A program made the translations under genes and the position numbers. 64,000 bases of DNA from the NCBI GenBank assembly GCA_965279195.1, contig CBDIHP010000048.1, positions 62,001 through 126,000 on the forward strand. Reading direction: 5' to 3'. The notes under the pieces were generated by a model. It saw nothing but the letters and a program-made list of their open reading frames with translations, did no database searches and had not been told where the DNA came from. The DNA comes from CBDIHP01 sp965279195. Lineage in GTDB: Bacteria; Planctomycetota; Planctomycetia; Isosphaerales; Isosphaeraceae. Each line of letters begins with the position of its first letter. Positions within the stretch are counted from its first letter, which is position 1. Shown here in pieces: positions 1 to 7,763 of the stretch.

Positions 1-2
1 AG

Positions 3-623
3 GCCCGGGTCGCCTCCAAGCTCGACGAGTTCGTGCCGCGGCTGACGCGGTGCATCGACCAGGCGGTGCGGCGCGTGCTCCGGGGCGAGTCGGTCCCATC
101 GTCGGAGAAGCTGGTGTCGATCTTCGAGCCGCACAGCCAGGTGATCCCGCGTCAGAAGGCGGGCAAGCCAGTGGAATTCGGCCGCAAGCTCCGGCTCGAC
201 GAGGTCGAGGGGGGCATCGTCAGCGGCTACGCGATCCTCGACCAGGGCGGCGGCCAGGACCAGCCCTACCTGGCGGATGCCCTGGATCAGCATCAACGCG
301 TGTTCGCGCGGGCCCCCGACCTGCTCGCCGCCGACCGGGGGATGTCCTCGGCCGACAACCGGCGCCTGGCGGAGGAGCGAGGCGTGAAGCGCGTCGCCCT
401 GCCGCACGTGGGCAAGGCCCCGCCAGGTCGCCAAGCGGTCGAGAAGGAGCGATGGTTCCGCCGCGGCTATCGGTTCCGGGCCGGGATCGAGGGGCGGATC
501 CACGCGCTGAAGCGGGACTTCGGCCTGAGACGCTGCCGCTATCGGGGCGAGGGCGGGATGGGCCGGTGGGTCGGCTGGAGGATCGTGGCGCACAACCTGT
601 CGAAGGTCGCGGAAGCCGGGTGA
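3..623 (+). CDS. DDE transposase, C-terminal part (ISNCY-like), cut by window edge
   Basis: The frame is open from the left edge and stops with TGA at 621-623, so only the C-terminal ~206 residues are present. It shows the late DDE-transposase pattern: a 'LLAADRGMSSADN' block with the presumed second catalytic Asp, then 'WFRRGYRFRAGIEGRIHALK', where EGRIHALKR carries the presumed catalytic Glu. The tail 'RWVGWRIVAHNLSKVA' is typical of ISNCY/IS1182-like enzymes. The first catalytic Asp region lies outside the window. No clear terminal repeat was found in the ~110 bases after the stop. Confidence 0.75.
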   Translation, partial: ARVASKLDEFVPRLTRCIDQAVRRVLRGESVPSSEKLVSIFEPHSQVIPRQKAGKPVEFGRKLRLDEVEGGIVSGYAILDQGGGQDQPYLADALDQHQRVFARAPDLLAADRGMSSADNRRLAEERGVKRVALPHVGKAPPGRQAVEKERWFRRGYRFRAGIEGRIHALKRDFGLRRCRYRGEGGMGRWVGWRIVAHNLSKVAEAG

Positions 624-736
624 GATGGGTGGAAGGGGCAAGATCCGGGGAGGCATCATCCCACAGGGCCGTGGGGATGCCCAGGCCATATGGCGGACGC
701 ATCATCGGATGAAGGATTTCGCACCGCAAACTAGTA

Positions 737-1072
737 CTAAGCGAAATCGCTCTCGACGTTCTTTAGCGTCGAGGTCCACTTCGGGAGGCCACAGTGGACG
801 CACCGACGGCCCCATGGATTGCCGTACCACCACGTGACGTGGAACGGCCGTCCACAACGTGGGCAGGGCCAGTTCATTCGCCGCGCGTTAGCGACGAGGA
901 GTAGGGCCATCATCGGCGTGACAGTTGAGTAGAAAGCCGAGCGCTGGCTCAGGCCGTAGCCGATGAGGGAGGTCTGGATCGACGCTGCGTAGATGAACCA
1001 CGCCGGCGTCATTAGTAACAACAATCGGAAGACCCAACATCGACGCCTGTACTCCTTCCAGTATGGATCCAT
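737..1072 (-). CDS. Small membrane protein with C-terminal zinc ribbon (copy 1)
   Basis: A 111-residue protein starting at the ATG giving MDPYWKEYRRR. Two hydrophobic segments follow (about residues 11-31 and 44-62), then a Cys4 zinc ribbon: CPRCGRPF near residue 70 and RRCVHCGLPKW near residue 92. A near-identical copy lies at 41604-41939. DNA similarity between the two loci continues about 115 bases upstream of the start codon, which includes the last codons of an IS5-type transposase frame in the second copy. Longer starts in this frame exist but read through that transposase-like tail, so the MDPYW start shared by both copies was chosen. Function unknown. Confidence 0.55.
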   Translation of the reverse strand: MDPYWKEYRRRCWVFRLLLLMTPAWFIYAASIQTSLIGYGLSQRSAFYSTVTPMMALLLVANARRMNWPCPRCGRPFHVTWWYGNPWGRRCVHCGLPKWTSTLKNVESDFA

Positions 1073-1189
1073 ACGTGTTCCTTGATAACCAAAAAGGAAT
1101 GGCACCGGGTATTCACGGTCGTGATAGATGATGCGGAACCGGATGACACTGGCATCCAGTGTCGGCCGGGCGTTCATGATAACCCCTAT

Positions 1190-1420
1190 CCGACGTTTAG
1201 TGGACCCCAGAATTTAAACCAATCCTTATTGAGCGTTGCAGAAATAGAGCAAGTTTTTCGGACACTCCTCGCTGATGTCCACCGCGGCCTCACGCGACCT
1301 GACGAGATGTTTTCACGTCTTGAGGCTGTGGCCTGGTGCGGTTGACCTGGTCGGGTGACACCGTCATCGGCCGGGGCGGTGCCCAGGTCGCCCAGAGGAC
1401 GTCGAGCGTCAAGACCACTA
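1190..1420. other. No gene recognised
   Basis: Between the upstream limit of the duplicated zinc-ribbon segment and the inverted repeat beside the ISL3-like transposase. A short plus-strand frame crosses it (1082-1345), but it has no ribosome binding site, no recognisable family and overlaps the duplicated segment, so it is not called. Confidence 0.4.
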
Positions 1421-1588
1421 AGAGGCTATCTCAGTCCCAACTGTTAACTGGCAAGGGCTTACGCAATATTCGTCACGGCGAATGCGAATGGAATCCACTG
1501 AAATTACAGAGAAACCCGAACGCATCGAGATCCTAAAGATTGACGTAAGCCCTTACGAAGTATCAGTTATGTTACGGGATAGCCTCTA
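1421..1588. repeat. Imperfect inverted repeat at the end of the ISL3-like transposase gene
   Basis: The outer arm AGAGGCTATC (1421-1430) is matched by its exact reverse complement at 1579-1588. The inner arm AAGGGCTTACG (1453-1463) is matched exactly at 1544-1554. The arm segments between them are weakly similar, so each arm is about 43-45 bases. The right arm covers the last codons and stop of the transposase gene. It may be one element end facing a second, inverted end (a tandem or truncated insertion), or a small non-autonomous relative. Confidence 0.6.
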
Positions 1589-2840
1589 ACCGGACCAGCG
1601 TGCGGCGACGCCGCCACTTGTAGCGAACCTCCTCCAGCAGCCGGAACGCCCGATCGGTGCGTTCCACGTGGTTGTTCGTCCGCACCCGACGCCCGACCGG
1701 GTCCTTCAGGGATGCCATCAGCTTGGGGAACTTCCCCTCCCCGAGTTGTTCCATCGCCTTGACCAGCTCCGGGACCTCCCGGAATTCGCGGCAACGCAGC
1801 AACGCGGACCGGCGGCAGCCGGCTTGCTGCGCGTCCTTGGGGGCGTCGAAGAGCCAGTAGATCCGGTCGGCGAACCGCCGCAGCGTGGCCAGCGCGGGCA
1901 GGTATTCCAGGGCCCGCCCCAGGTCGCCCCGCTCGGCCTCGGTGAGGTCCTCGCGACGCTTCACGATCAGATATCGGTGCTTGAACACGAAGGCCGACTC
2001 CTCCTTGAGCGTCATCCCCCGGCGGGCGACGCGGGCCCGGGAACCGGCGGCCTTGCGGCCCCGCTTCTTCTTGCAGCCCGCCTTGCCGCGACGTCCCATC
2101 GCCGTCCGCAGCCGTCGCACGGCGTCGAGGATCCGTCGGTTGATGTCCCGGATCGCATGAAAGATGCACAACTGATGGTCGGCCTCGGGCCAGAGTCCCG
2201 CGAGCACGGCGGGGTAGAGGTTCGAGCCGTCGGTGACGACCACCCGGGGGGCGAGGCCCCAGGTCGCGAGGTTCTTGAGGAACCGCCGCATGTGGGCCCG
2301 ATCGTTGCTGGCGACCAGGGCGAAGGCCACCGTCAGGTCGCCCAGGGGGTCGGTGGCCAGGAGCAGGGTGAACCGCCCCAGGTGCAGCTCGTCGACGCAG
2401 AGCGTGCCGCTGAAGTGCTCCAGGACTTTGCGGCGGTGCCCCGCGAGGTCGAGGGACGCGGCATGGTCGCGGAGCACGTCGTAGACGAACCCGGTGGAGA
2501 GGTCGAGGCAGAACTCGCGCCGCAGCGACTCCATGGCCCGCTCGACGCTCATGCCGTCGCGGAGCAGGCGGTCGAGGACCAGCTCGCGGACCTTGTCGTC
2601 GTACTGGGCCTTGGGAGCCACGCCCACGGGGGTGTTGCGGAAGGTGGTGGAGCAGCCACACCGGGCGGCGTACTCGCCGTAGGTGATCTCGAGGAAGGCG
2701 ATGGCCTTGTAGGCCACGGTGCGGACCCGTCGCGTGAGCGTCCGCTTGCGTCGCCCGAGCCGGCCGCACCGCGGACAGGGGGCCTTCTTGGACGCGCAGG
2801 TGACGGGTTTAACAACGGTCGTGGGTGCTTCGGTGCCCAT
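1572..2840 (-). CDS. ISL3-type / MULE-like DDE transposase
   Basis: A 422-residue transposase. The N-terminus has a CPRCG knuckle and a second pair in 'YAARCGCS', a zinc-binding DNA-recognition head. The catalytic core shows 'CVDELHLG' (first Asp), 'VVVTDGSNLYPAVL' (second Asp), 'HQLCIFHAIRDINRR' and 'NNHVERTDRAFRLLEEVRYK' (Glu). The HxLCxFH motif and ordering match ISL3 and MULE-related enzymes. The ATG at 2840 was preferred; the longer frame to 2915 would begin with TTG and has no ribosome site. The frame is unbroken, so the enzyme may be active. A matching terminal repeat upstream was not found. Confidence 0.75.
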   Translation of the reverse strand: MGTEAPTTVVKPVTCASKKAPCPRCGRLGRRKRTLTRRVRTVAYKAIAFLEITYGEYAARCGCSTTFRNTPVGVAPKAQYDDKVRELVLDRLLRDGMSVERAMESLRREFCLDLSTGFVYDVLRDHAASLDLAGHRRKVLEHFSGTLCVDELHLGRFTLLLATDPLGDLTVAFALVASNDRAHMRRFLKNLATWGLAPRVVVTDGSNLYPAVLAGLWPEADHQLCIFHAIRDINRRILDAVRRLRTAMGRRGKAGCKKKRGRKAAGSRARVARRGMTLKEESAFVFKHRYLIVKRREDLTEAERGDLGRALEYLPALATLRRFADRIYWLFDAPKDAQQAGCRRSALLRCREFREVPELVKAMEQLGEGKFPKLMASLKDPVGRRVRTNNHVERTDRAFRLLEEVRYKWRRRRTLVRLEAIP

Positions 2841-3060
2841 CCTTGTGTCCCTGGAAGTGGAGGCCTTGTAAGCAACCTCGATTTCCAGGGCACAAGCTCT
2901 ATCTTTCAAGCACAAAACGACTTACAGACTTCGGATTCCTGGTGGGGATCGGCGAGAAGACTCCGAAATTCCGAGCCCATATGGATGAGGCTGGGGAAGA
3001 CTTGATCCTTTCAAAAAGTCGCGAGCCGTTGCCTGAAAGGCTCGTCAACAAATAACCCTT

Positions 3061-3090
3061 GCGCTATGCGTTGCATGTCCCTGCATTGCC
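3061..3090 (-). repeat. R1 interspersed repeat, single copy
   Basis: Reverse complement of the R1 core with small changes (GCGTTGCATGTCCCTGCATT). It sits in the gene-less stretch 2841-3387 between the ISL3-like transposase and the next gene. The rest of that stretch holds nothing recognisable. Confidence 0.6.
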
Positions 3091-3387
3091 TTCTCGGCAG
3101 TCGACGCTGCTCGTCACGTTCCCGAACGTCCGGTAACCCGGCCGAGAATGATCCTGGGCCGCCAAGCCGTTCCTCCCCCCGGGTGGCTCGACGTCGGCCC
3201 CTTCTCGCCTCAATGTATAGCCCGAAGACAACCCCGACGCTCGCCGCGCTTTAGGCTCATGACATGGCACTCACACGAATCATCAGTGGCGGGCAAGCCG
3301 GAGCGGACCCCGGCGGATGGCTGGCAGCCGAGGCAGCGGGGATCCCGACCAGCAGCACAAAGCCGAAGGGGTTCCCGACCGGGCGTG

Positions 3388-3456
3388 GAACGCGGGGACA
3401 TGCAACGCATTAGGGAGCGGGACAAATCGCCTCAGGCTGCGCAGACTCCCCATTTG
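3388..3456 (+). repeat. R1 long unit (about 68 bp), copy A
   Basis: Begins with the R1 core GGGGACATGCAACGCAT preceded by AACGC, then about 25 variable bases, then a second conserved block CTCAGGCTGCGCA followed by CTCCCCATTT. The same two-block layout occurs at 6484-6550 and, inverted, at 16331-16398. The copy overlaps the 3' end of the gene at 3432-4478. Confidence 0.7.
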
Positions 3457-4478
3457 CTCGCAGATGCGACGCATGTCCTCGCGTTGCGCGGAATGCTTGA
3501 GCGACGGCTAATGCCCCTAGCAGCGAGTGCCAGGATTGCAAGAATAACGCCAGCCCCATAGAACCAGGCCTGCGCATTCGTTTTCGTCTGACTCCCGACG
3601 GGCTGAGCCAAATCAGGCAAGCCTGCTTTTTGTGGAGCGAACTCGGCGGAAGGCGGTCTTCCGAGGTCGAATTGCCGGAACTCGATGATTTCACCATAAG
3701 TCGGTGTCGTCGCAACGATCTTCCGTGGCAGGAGAACTCCGATCGCATCAGGAGCATATTCGATTTTCGTATGACGCTTCGACCCCTTCGCGTCCGTTTC
3801 CTGCTCATAGAGGATCCATCCCTCGTCGGGTGACAGCAGGAGATAACCAAGCCATATGACACTCAGTTTCAGCCTGGCGTGACTGACCTTTAGTGAGTAG
3901 TTCACTTTGAGGAGGGACTTGCCTTTCTGTTCTACCGATTCGATATCTACCAGATGAAAATTTGGCGATTTGATCATCTCGGAAATAGGCCCAATCGTAC
4001 TGACTGGTGCATATGTCAATCTGTTTCTGTAGTCTCGAAGTGAATCCAAGATTTGATTCTGGTTCAACTTCTTCAAGACAGGCTGGGCGTCGGCTGTATC
4101 TCGATCAACGACATACTGAATTTCCCCCGTTGAACAAATAGTCTTTGAAAATGGCTGGACATCGCGACCATTCTCCTTTCGATTCTCGCGAACAAGTTTG
4201 ATATTGTCACCATCGACAAAGAATTGGAAATCACAGCTCTCGTGTTCGAGTTTTCTCGATGGATTCGCGATGCCAGCCTGTTTGGTTCGGTCCAGAATTG
4301 AGAACTCCGTAGACCAAGAACCAGCCGCCGAAACCCTGGACAATCTTACCTCCAATTCCGCAAGAGCTCGAGGATACTCTCGATAGAATCGATCCTTCAG
4401 GATATCCGACTTGGTCGGATTTGAACCGGCTTGTGGCTCAGATAAGGTCAGCATGGCAATAAACAGAGTAATAAGCAT
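3432..4478 (-). CDS. Secreted, C-terminally membrane-anchored protein of unknown function
   Basis: A 348-residue protein starting MLITLFIAMLTLS, a short signal peptide, with AGGATGAGGA just upstream as ribosome site. The body has no family I recognise. It contains paired cysteines (in HESCDFQ and KTICSTG) and ends in a hydrophobic anchor (WFYGAGVILAILALAA) followed by basic residues. The last ~20 residues (from NARTCVAS to the stop) are read from R1 repeat DNA, so the original end may have been replaced. Last gene of a four-gene, AT-richer minus-strand cluster with two DUF1573 genes and a Cys-rich peptide gene; a role with them at the cell envelope is inferred from position only. Confidence 0.6.
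   Translation of the reverse strand: MLITLFIAMLTLSEPQAGSNPTKSDILKDRFYREYPRALAELEVRLSRVSAAGSWSTEFSILDRTKQAGIANPSRKLEHESCDFQFFVDGDNIKLVRENRKENGRDVQPFSKTICSTGEIQYVVDRDTADAQPVLKKLNQNQILDSLRDYRNRLTYAPVSTIGPISEMIKSPNFHLVDIESVEQKGKSLLKVNYSLKVSHARLKLSVIWLGYLLLSPDEGWILYEQETDAKGSKRHTKIEYAPDAIGVLLPRKIVATTPTYGEIIEFRQFDLGRPPSAEFAPQKAGLPDLAQPVGSQTKTNAQAWFYGAGVILAILALAARGISRRSSIPRNARTCVASASKWGVCAA
3461..3490 (-). repeat. R1 core, diverged inverted copy
   Basis: GATGCGACGCATGTCCTCGCGTTGC is a diverged reverse complement of the R1 core, placed directly after copy A so that the two face each other. It encodes the residues near NARTCVAS in the C-terminus of the overlapping gene. Confidence 0.55.
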
Positions 4479-4775
4479 GGGAAATCCTCATCCTTGTTTG
4501 TGAACCTTGTCAGACCAGGACAACTCTGGGCTCGGCTCGCTCCGGATCGTCGCGAACAAAACGATATGTGGAGTTATTAAACTCTTTTTCACGAAATCAT
4601 GGCGTTCACTGGAATATTAAGCATAGGTAGGATTCTACCCCGCAAACTGTCTTGCCCACACATCAAAAATCAAAACCTACGAAGAGGAGCGGTGGCTCCA
4701 AGAATTAGAGCCACCAGGACAGAAAACCCGAGTTAACCAATCAGTCCATCCATTACCGCAGGGGATTGTAGAACC

Positions 4776-5084
4776 TCACTCCACGCAAGAGCAGTCAAAC
4801 TCTTCAGGAGACCTATAGAGGAATCTGCACCTACAGTCGCATCGACCCGTTCCTGCTTCACAATAGTTATCGGTAATAGGATTACCCTCCGTGTCGACGC
4901 AGCCATTGAGAGTTGATCGATTCAGGGTACACTGTGTGCATCCAACACAACCAGGAGGAAGAGGTAGACCACCTCCACCGAATTGAGCGAGCGCTTCTCG
5001 GGATGAGAGCGTAACCCCAATACCAACGCTGAAGACTGCGACCGAAAGAAGAAAGGTCGAAACCAATTCGACAATCCTCTTCAT
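4776..5084 (-). CDS. Small Cys-rich secreted peptide
   Basis: A 102-residue product with a classic signal peptide (KRIVELV then a long hydrophobic stretch, probable cleavage after SSREALA). The mature part is Gly/Pro-rich and then carries ten cysteines in 57 residues, including CVGCTQC and CDCRCRF, so a disulfide-rich or metal-binding exported peptide is likely. AGGAG lies about 8 bases before the ATG. It lies between a DUF1573 gene upstream (45-base gap) and the anchored protein downstream (about 300-base gap). No family recognised. Confidence 0.6.
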   Translation of the reverse strand: MKRIVELVSTFLLSVAVFSVGIGVTLSSREALAQFGGGGLPLPPGCVGCTQCTLNRSTLNGCVDTEGNPITDNYCEAGTGRCDCRCRFLYRSPEEFDCSCVE

Positions 5085-5129
5085 GGCAACGGCTCCTAAT
5101 TGAGCGCCTGAGGATTCCTGACCTCGAAC

Positions 5130-5639
5130 TCAACGAGATTCTCGGCGAGAATCCTGCGTGGATGTAGCGGACACCGCAAACAAAATCTCGCGGCGAGCTG
5201 GTTGGTCGGTGAAAATGACCACTTGCTCTGCTAAAGCATCTTTCCGAGAAGAAAGTCGGACTTGAAATTGAAGACTAAGGGACTGTCTCGGCTCCAAACT
5301 CGACGGGATTCCTCGGACCATCGTGCACGAGCAACTTGTCCTCCAACCAATCAATCGCACTGGGTTACTGCCGACATTTACCACTCGGGCCGTAAATTGG
5401 ACCTCTTTGTCAACGACGATTTCGCCTAGATTGATCGAAGCATCTTCCACCCATAGTGATTCGCCATTGAGACTCGCAAGCCCCGCACCTAAGCTTCCGT
5501 AAACAAAATGACTCCACCCAAGCAGGGCCAAGGTGCCTGCGGCAACAACAATACCAAACACAACAATTGGCCTCATCAAAAAGGTCTTTCTGCGAATCGG
5601 CATCTGTACTTCAGGAGAAATGGAGGTCAAATCTTCCAT
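5130..5639 (-). CDS. DUF1573 family membrane-anchored protein
   Basis: A 169-residue protein. The start MEDLTS was chosen because AAGGA lies 8 bases upstream; a longer frame has no such site. One N-terminal membrane segment (PIVVFGIVVAAGTLALLGW) leaves a periplasmic or surface domain. That domain shows the DUF1573 Ig-like pattern: 'INLGEIVVDKEVQFTARVVN', a 'TSCSC' cysteine motif, then 'LEPRQSLSLQFQV'. Such domains are common in planctomycetes and Bacteroidetes; their biochemical role is not established. It follows a second DUF1573 gene by 47 bases, so co-transcription is likely. Confidence 0.8.
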   Translation of the reverse strand: MEDLTSISPEVQMPIRRKTFLMRPIVVFGIVVAAGTLALLGWSHFVYGSLGAGLASLNGESLWVEDASINLGEIVVDKEVQFTARVVNVGSNPVRLIGWRTSCSCTMVRGIPSSLEPRQSLSLQFQVRLSSRKDALAEQVVIFTDQPARREILFAVSATSTQDSRRESR

Positions 5640-5686
5640 GCAAAATTCCTTATGTTGAATTGGGCAAATCACTAAAATTCAATCGA

Positions 5687-6154
5687 TCACTCTCGAACAA
5701 TGCTACGAAACGCGACCTCGTTTTCCGGTGTAACGCCTTGTATCCACATACTCAAGTCACCTCGGAATGAAGGCTCTTTAGAGGTGTCAAAGAGTAATCT
5801 TATGATTGTATCGCTGCCTGAAGAAATCAAAACCGATTCACTATCGATCCCAAGGCAATCGCATGAAGTTTGAAGTGCCTTGATAAACAGATCGCATTTA
5901 GAAGCATTTGAGACTTTGAAATTATAGCGGAGACTGCAGCCGGATGGTAGGTTACCAAGATCAATCAGTTCCGGTGACATCAATATAAAATCTACTCGCC
6001 GCTTTTCTTCACCAATCTTGTTGATTCGACACAGATACATTATCGCTGTGCATATAAACAAAAAACACAAACTTCCTATCACGTTTAGGCGAAGATATTG
6101 CTGCTTGTACTCCGAGACGGCAAACCGGAACTTAGGCTTCAAAATGACTTTCAT
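5687..6154 (-). CDS. DUF1573 family membrane-anchored protein
   Basis: A 155-residue protein, first gene of the AT-richer cluster. The start MKVILK has GGAGA 8 bases upstream; the in-frame start at 6178 lacks one. A membrane segment (VIGSLCFLFICTAIMYLC) is followed by a DUF1573 domain: 'LIDLGNLPSGCSLRYNFKVS', 'TSCDC', then a 'SSGSDTIIRLLFDT' strand pair. It is paralogous in layout to the next gene but clearly diverged. Codon use and base composition are AT-richer than the flanking genes, consistent with acquisition by transfer. Confidence 0.78.
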   Translation of the reverse strand: MKVILKPKFRFAVSEYKQQYLRLNVIGSLCFLFICTAIMYLCRINKIGEEKRRVDFILMSPELIDLGNLPSGCSLRYNFKVSNASKCDLFIKALQTSCDCLGIDSESVLISSGSDTIIRLLFDTSKEPSFRGDLSMWIQGVTPENEVAFRSIVRE

Positions 6155-6313
6155 AACTACATTCTCCAGTAATTGCACCCTTCTGCAGAGTATCGCGGAA
6201 AATTCGGATCCAAGCTTTTAGCAAGCATGACTGCGCCCTCTACGCTCGTCAAATATTTTTTGGTGACCGTGAAGACTATACTGAATATTGGTGCACTAGG
6301 CCCAGTAGGTCGA

Positions 6314-6442
6314 GACCCAACCAGGACAGACCCAACCATGACTTGCATCGTTCTGACCCAACCAGGACCCAACCAGAGGACCCAACCAGGAACCCAACCA
6401 GAACCCAACCTGGACATGCATCGTTCTGATGCTGCGGGTCGA
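6314..6442 (+). repeat. R3 repeat array (GACCCAACCAGGA units) with conserved tail
   Basis: At least seven variants of the 12-13 base unit GACCCAACCAGGA lie between 6314 and 6411. One is interrupted by TGCATCGTTCTGA, and the array ends in CATGCATCGTTCTGATGCTG plus GGGTCGAG. The same tail follows a single R3 unit at 15072-15115, and an inverted R3 array lies at 9527-9595. It occupies the gene-less stretch 6155-6939; translated antisense it gives GWVLVGF-type repeats that I regard as non-coding. Confidence 0.7.
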
Positions 6443-6483
6443 GAATGCCACGATCGAGGGGGCCGAGCCAGGGGGGGGCTGCG

Positions 6484-6550
6484 AAATGCGGGGACATGCG
6501 ACGCATTTGGGCTGAGTCTGGCGTCTCAGGCTGCGCATCTTCCCCATTTG
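6484..6550 (+). repeat. R1 long unit, copy B
   Basis: Core AATGCGGGGACATGCGACG, then a variable middle, then TCTCAGGCTGCGCA and CTTCCCCATTTG. It matches copy A at 3388-3456 in both conserved blocks and in spacing. It lies just after the R3 array. From here to 6939 nothing gene-like is seen. Confidence 0.7.
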
Positions 6551-6939
6551 ACGCGGGACGCGGGGGCACGCACTGCGCCGGGTACCAGTTTGGTCGTCCA
6601 TTCCTACTCACGCCCAAGAACTGTCTCGGCGTTGCCTGTCGATGACGACCGGCCTGAATTGTAGCCGAGACACAGAATCGTGTTCCTTCGAGGGCAGAGC
6701 AAGAATGATTGCTCTGTGCTGACTTGAGAATTTAGATGGGGGCGAGCCTTGAGGCAGAGATGTGGGACACTTGGTCATGACCCGGCGAGTATGGGAACAT
6801 CGGTTCTCGCTGAAAGACAGATGCCGGATTCCGGATCTGCTGAAACGGGGGTCATCGCGCACACAAGGACCTTAACTTTGGGCCAGCGGCGGCGGGGTGT
6901 CCGGGTCGAGAGCCTGGAGTTTCAGCGAGCAGACGAGCG

Positions 6940-7572
6940 ATGAACTGGCGACACTTGAACAAGCAGGTCGATCCCCCTCCTGGGCCTGAAGCAGAGCAGG
7001 CTCGATGGATCTTCTCCCAGCGGAGCGGCAACAGTTTCGAGGTTGGCAAACGAGTCGTCGACTTGCTACTGGTCGGCCGTGACAGGTCAGACTTGTCGTC
7101 GGAGGAACTGGAGCTGCTGTCCCGCGGGTATAACTGGTGGGGCAAGCACACGGAGGCGTTTGAGGTCGCGAAGCTGAACCTGGCCCGAGCACCACACTGC
7201 CAGGATCGGTTTCGGCTGGCGGGCGTGTACGCGCGCATCGCCTCTCGCTACGACCTCCCGGGATTCGTCGCCGCGTGCGACATCCAGATCGCTGAAGGGC
7301 TTGGGCCTGCCGCGTTCTGGCATCTTCTCAAGGCGGACGAGTACATCCGATACGCCACCGACGAGCCTGAGTTGGAGGATTTTGAGTGGTCGGTCGGGGA
7401 CTCGATTTCTCATCCGGAGCTGCTCGGGCCGGCCGCACACGCATTGGAGGCCGCCCTCATATCCTGGAACGGGCTACGCGAGGATGAGTCGGCCCGGGTG
7501 TGGGTCGGCGACTGGAATCTCCGGTTCGCGGCCGTGCTACAGCAGCCACAGTTCAGTCACTTGGCACTGTAG
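6940..7572 (+). CDS. Hypothetical protein, probably all-helical
   Basis: A 210-residue soluble protein with no signal or membrane segment. The sequence reads as helical pairs (for example 'SEELELLSRGYNWWGKHTEAF' and 'RLAGVYARIASRYDL'), suggesting TPR-like packing, but no family is recognised. The ribosome site before the ATG is weak. It stands alone, bordered by repeat-rich DNA on both sides. Coding is supported by length and by GC-rich third positions. Confidence 0.5.
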   Translation: MNWRHLNKQVDPPPGPEAEQARWIFSQRSGNSFEVGKRVVDLLLVGRDRSDLSSEELELLSRGYNWWGKHTEAFEVAKLNLARAPHCQDRFRLAGVYARIASRYDLPGFVAACDIQIAEGLGPAAFWHLLKADEYIRYATDEPELEDFEWSVGDSISHPELLGPAAHALEAALISWNGLREDESARVWVGDWNLRFAAVLQQPQFSHLAL

Positions 7573-7706
7573 CACAGGCCGAACGAATCGCTTCGCCTGT
7601 CGGATCTGGACCAACATCGAGTGCCGGCGGGCGTCATGCTTGTCCCAGCGTCGCCGTGTCCCGCCGTTGACGGAGTTCCCATCCCGGATGGGGCACGACG
7701 CGCCGC

Positions 7707-7740
7707 CTGTTCCAGCGTGCTGCCCCTGTTCCAGCGTGCT
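7707..7740. repeat. Short direct repeat CTGTTCCAGCGTGCT, two copies
   Basis: Exact 15-base copies at 7707-7721 and 7726-7740, followed by CCCCGCGTTCCG, which resembles the R1 flank. It lies in the ~190-base gap before the RibD-like gene and is probably a relic of the same intergenic repeat families. Confidence 0.5.
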
Positions 7741-7763
7741 CCCCGCGTTCCGCCCCTCGACGG

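Noticed and set aside
739..750. GAAATCGCTCT at the end of the zinc-ribbon gene resembles the IS630 terminal tip
   Set aside because: The bases encode the conserved last residues ESDFA, there is no second inverted copy at the other end and no TA duplication, so the match is probably chance.
1082..1345. Small plus-strand frame (87 codons) beside the zinc-ribbon gene
   Set aside because: Overlaps the duplicated segment, lacks a ribosome site, and the corresponding frame is not kept in the second copy.
6173..6664. Frames giving GWVLVGF-type or QPGPNQRTQPG-type repeats
   Set aside because: These are translations of the R3 array in several frames; no start signal, and no homologous protein pattern.
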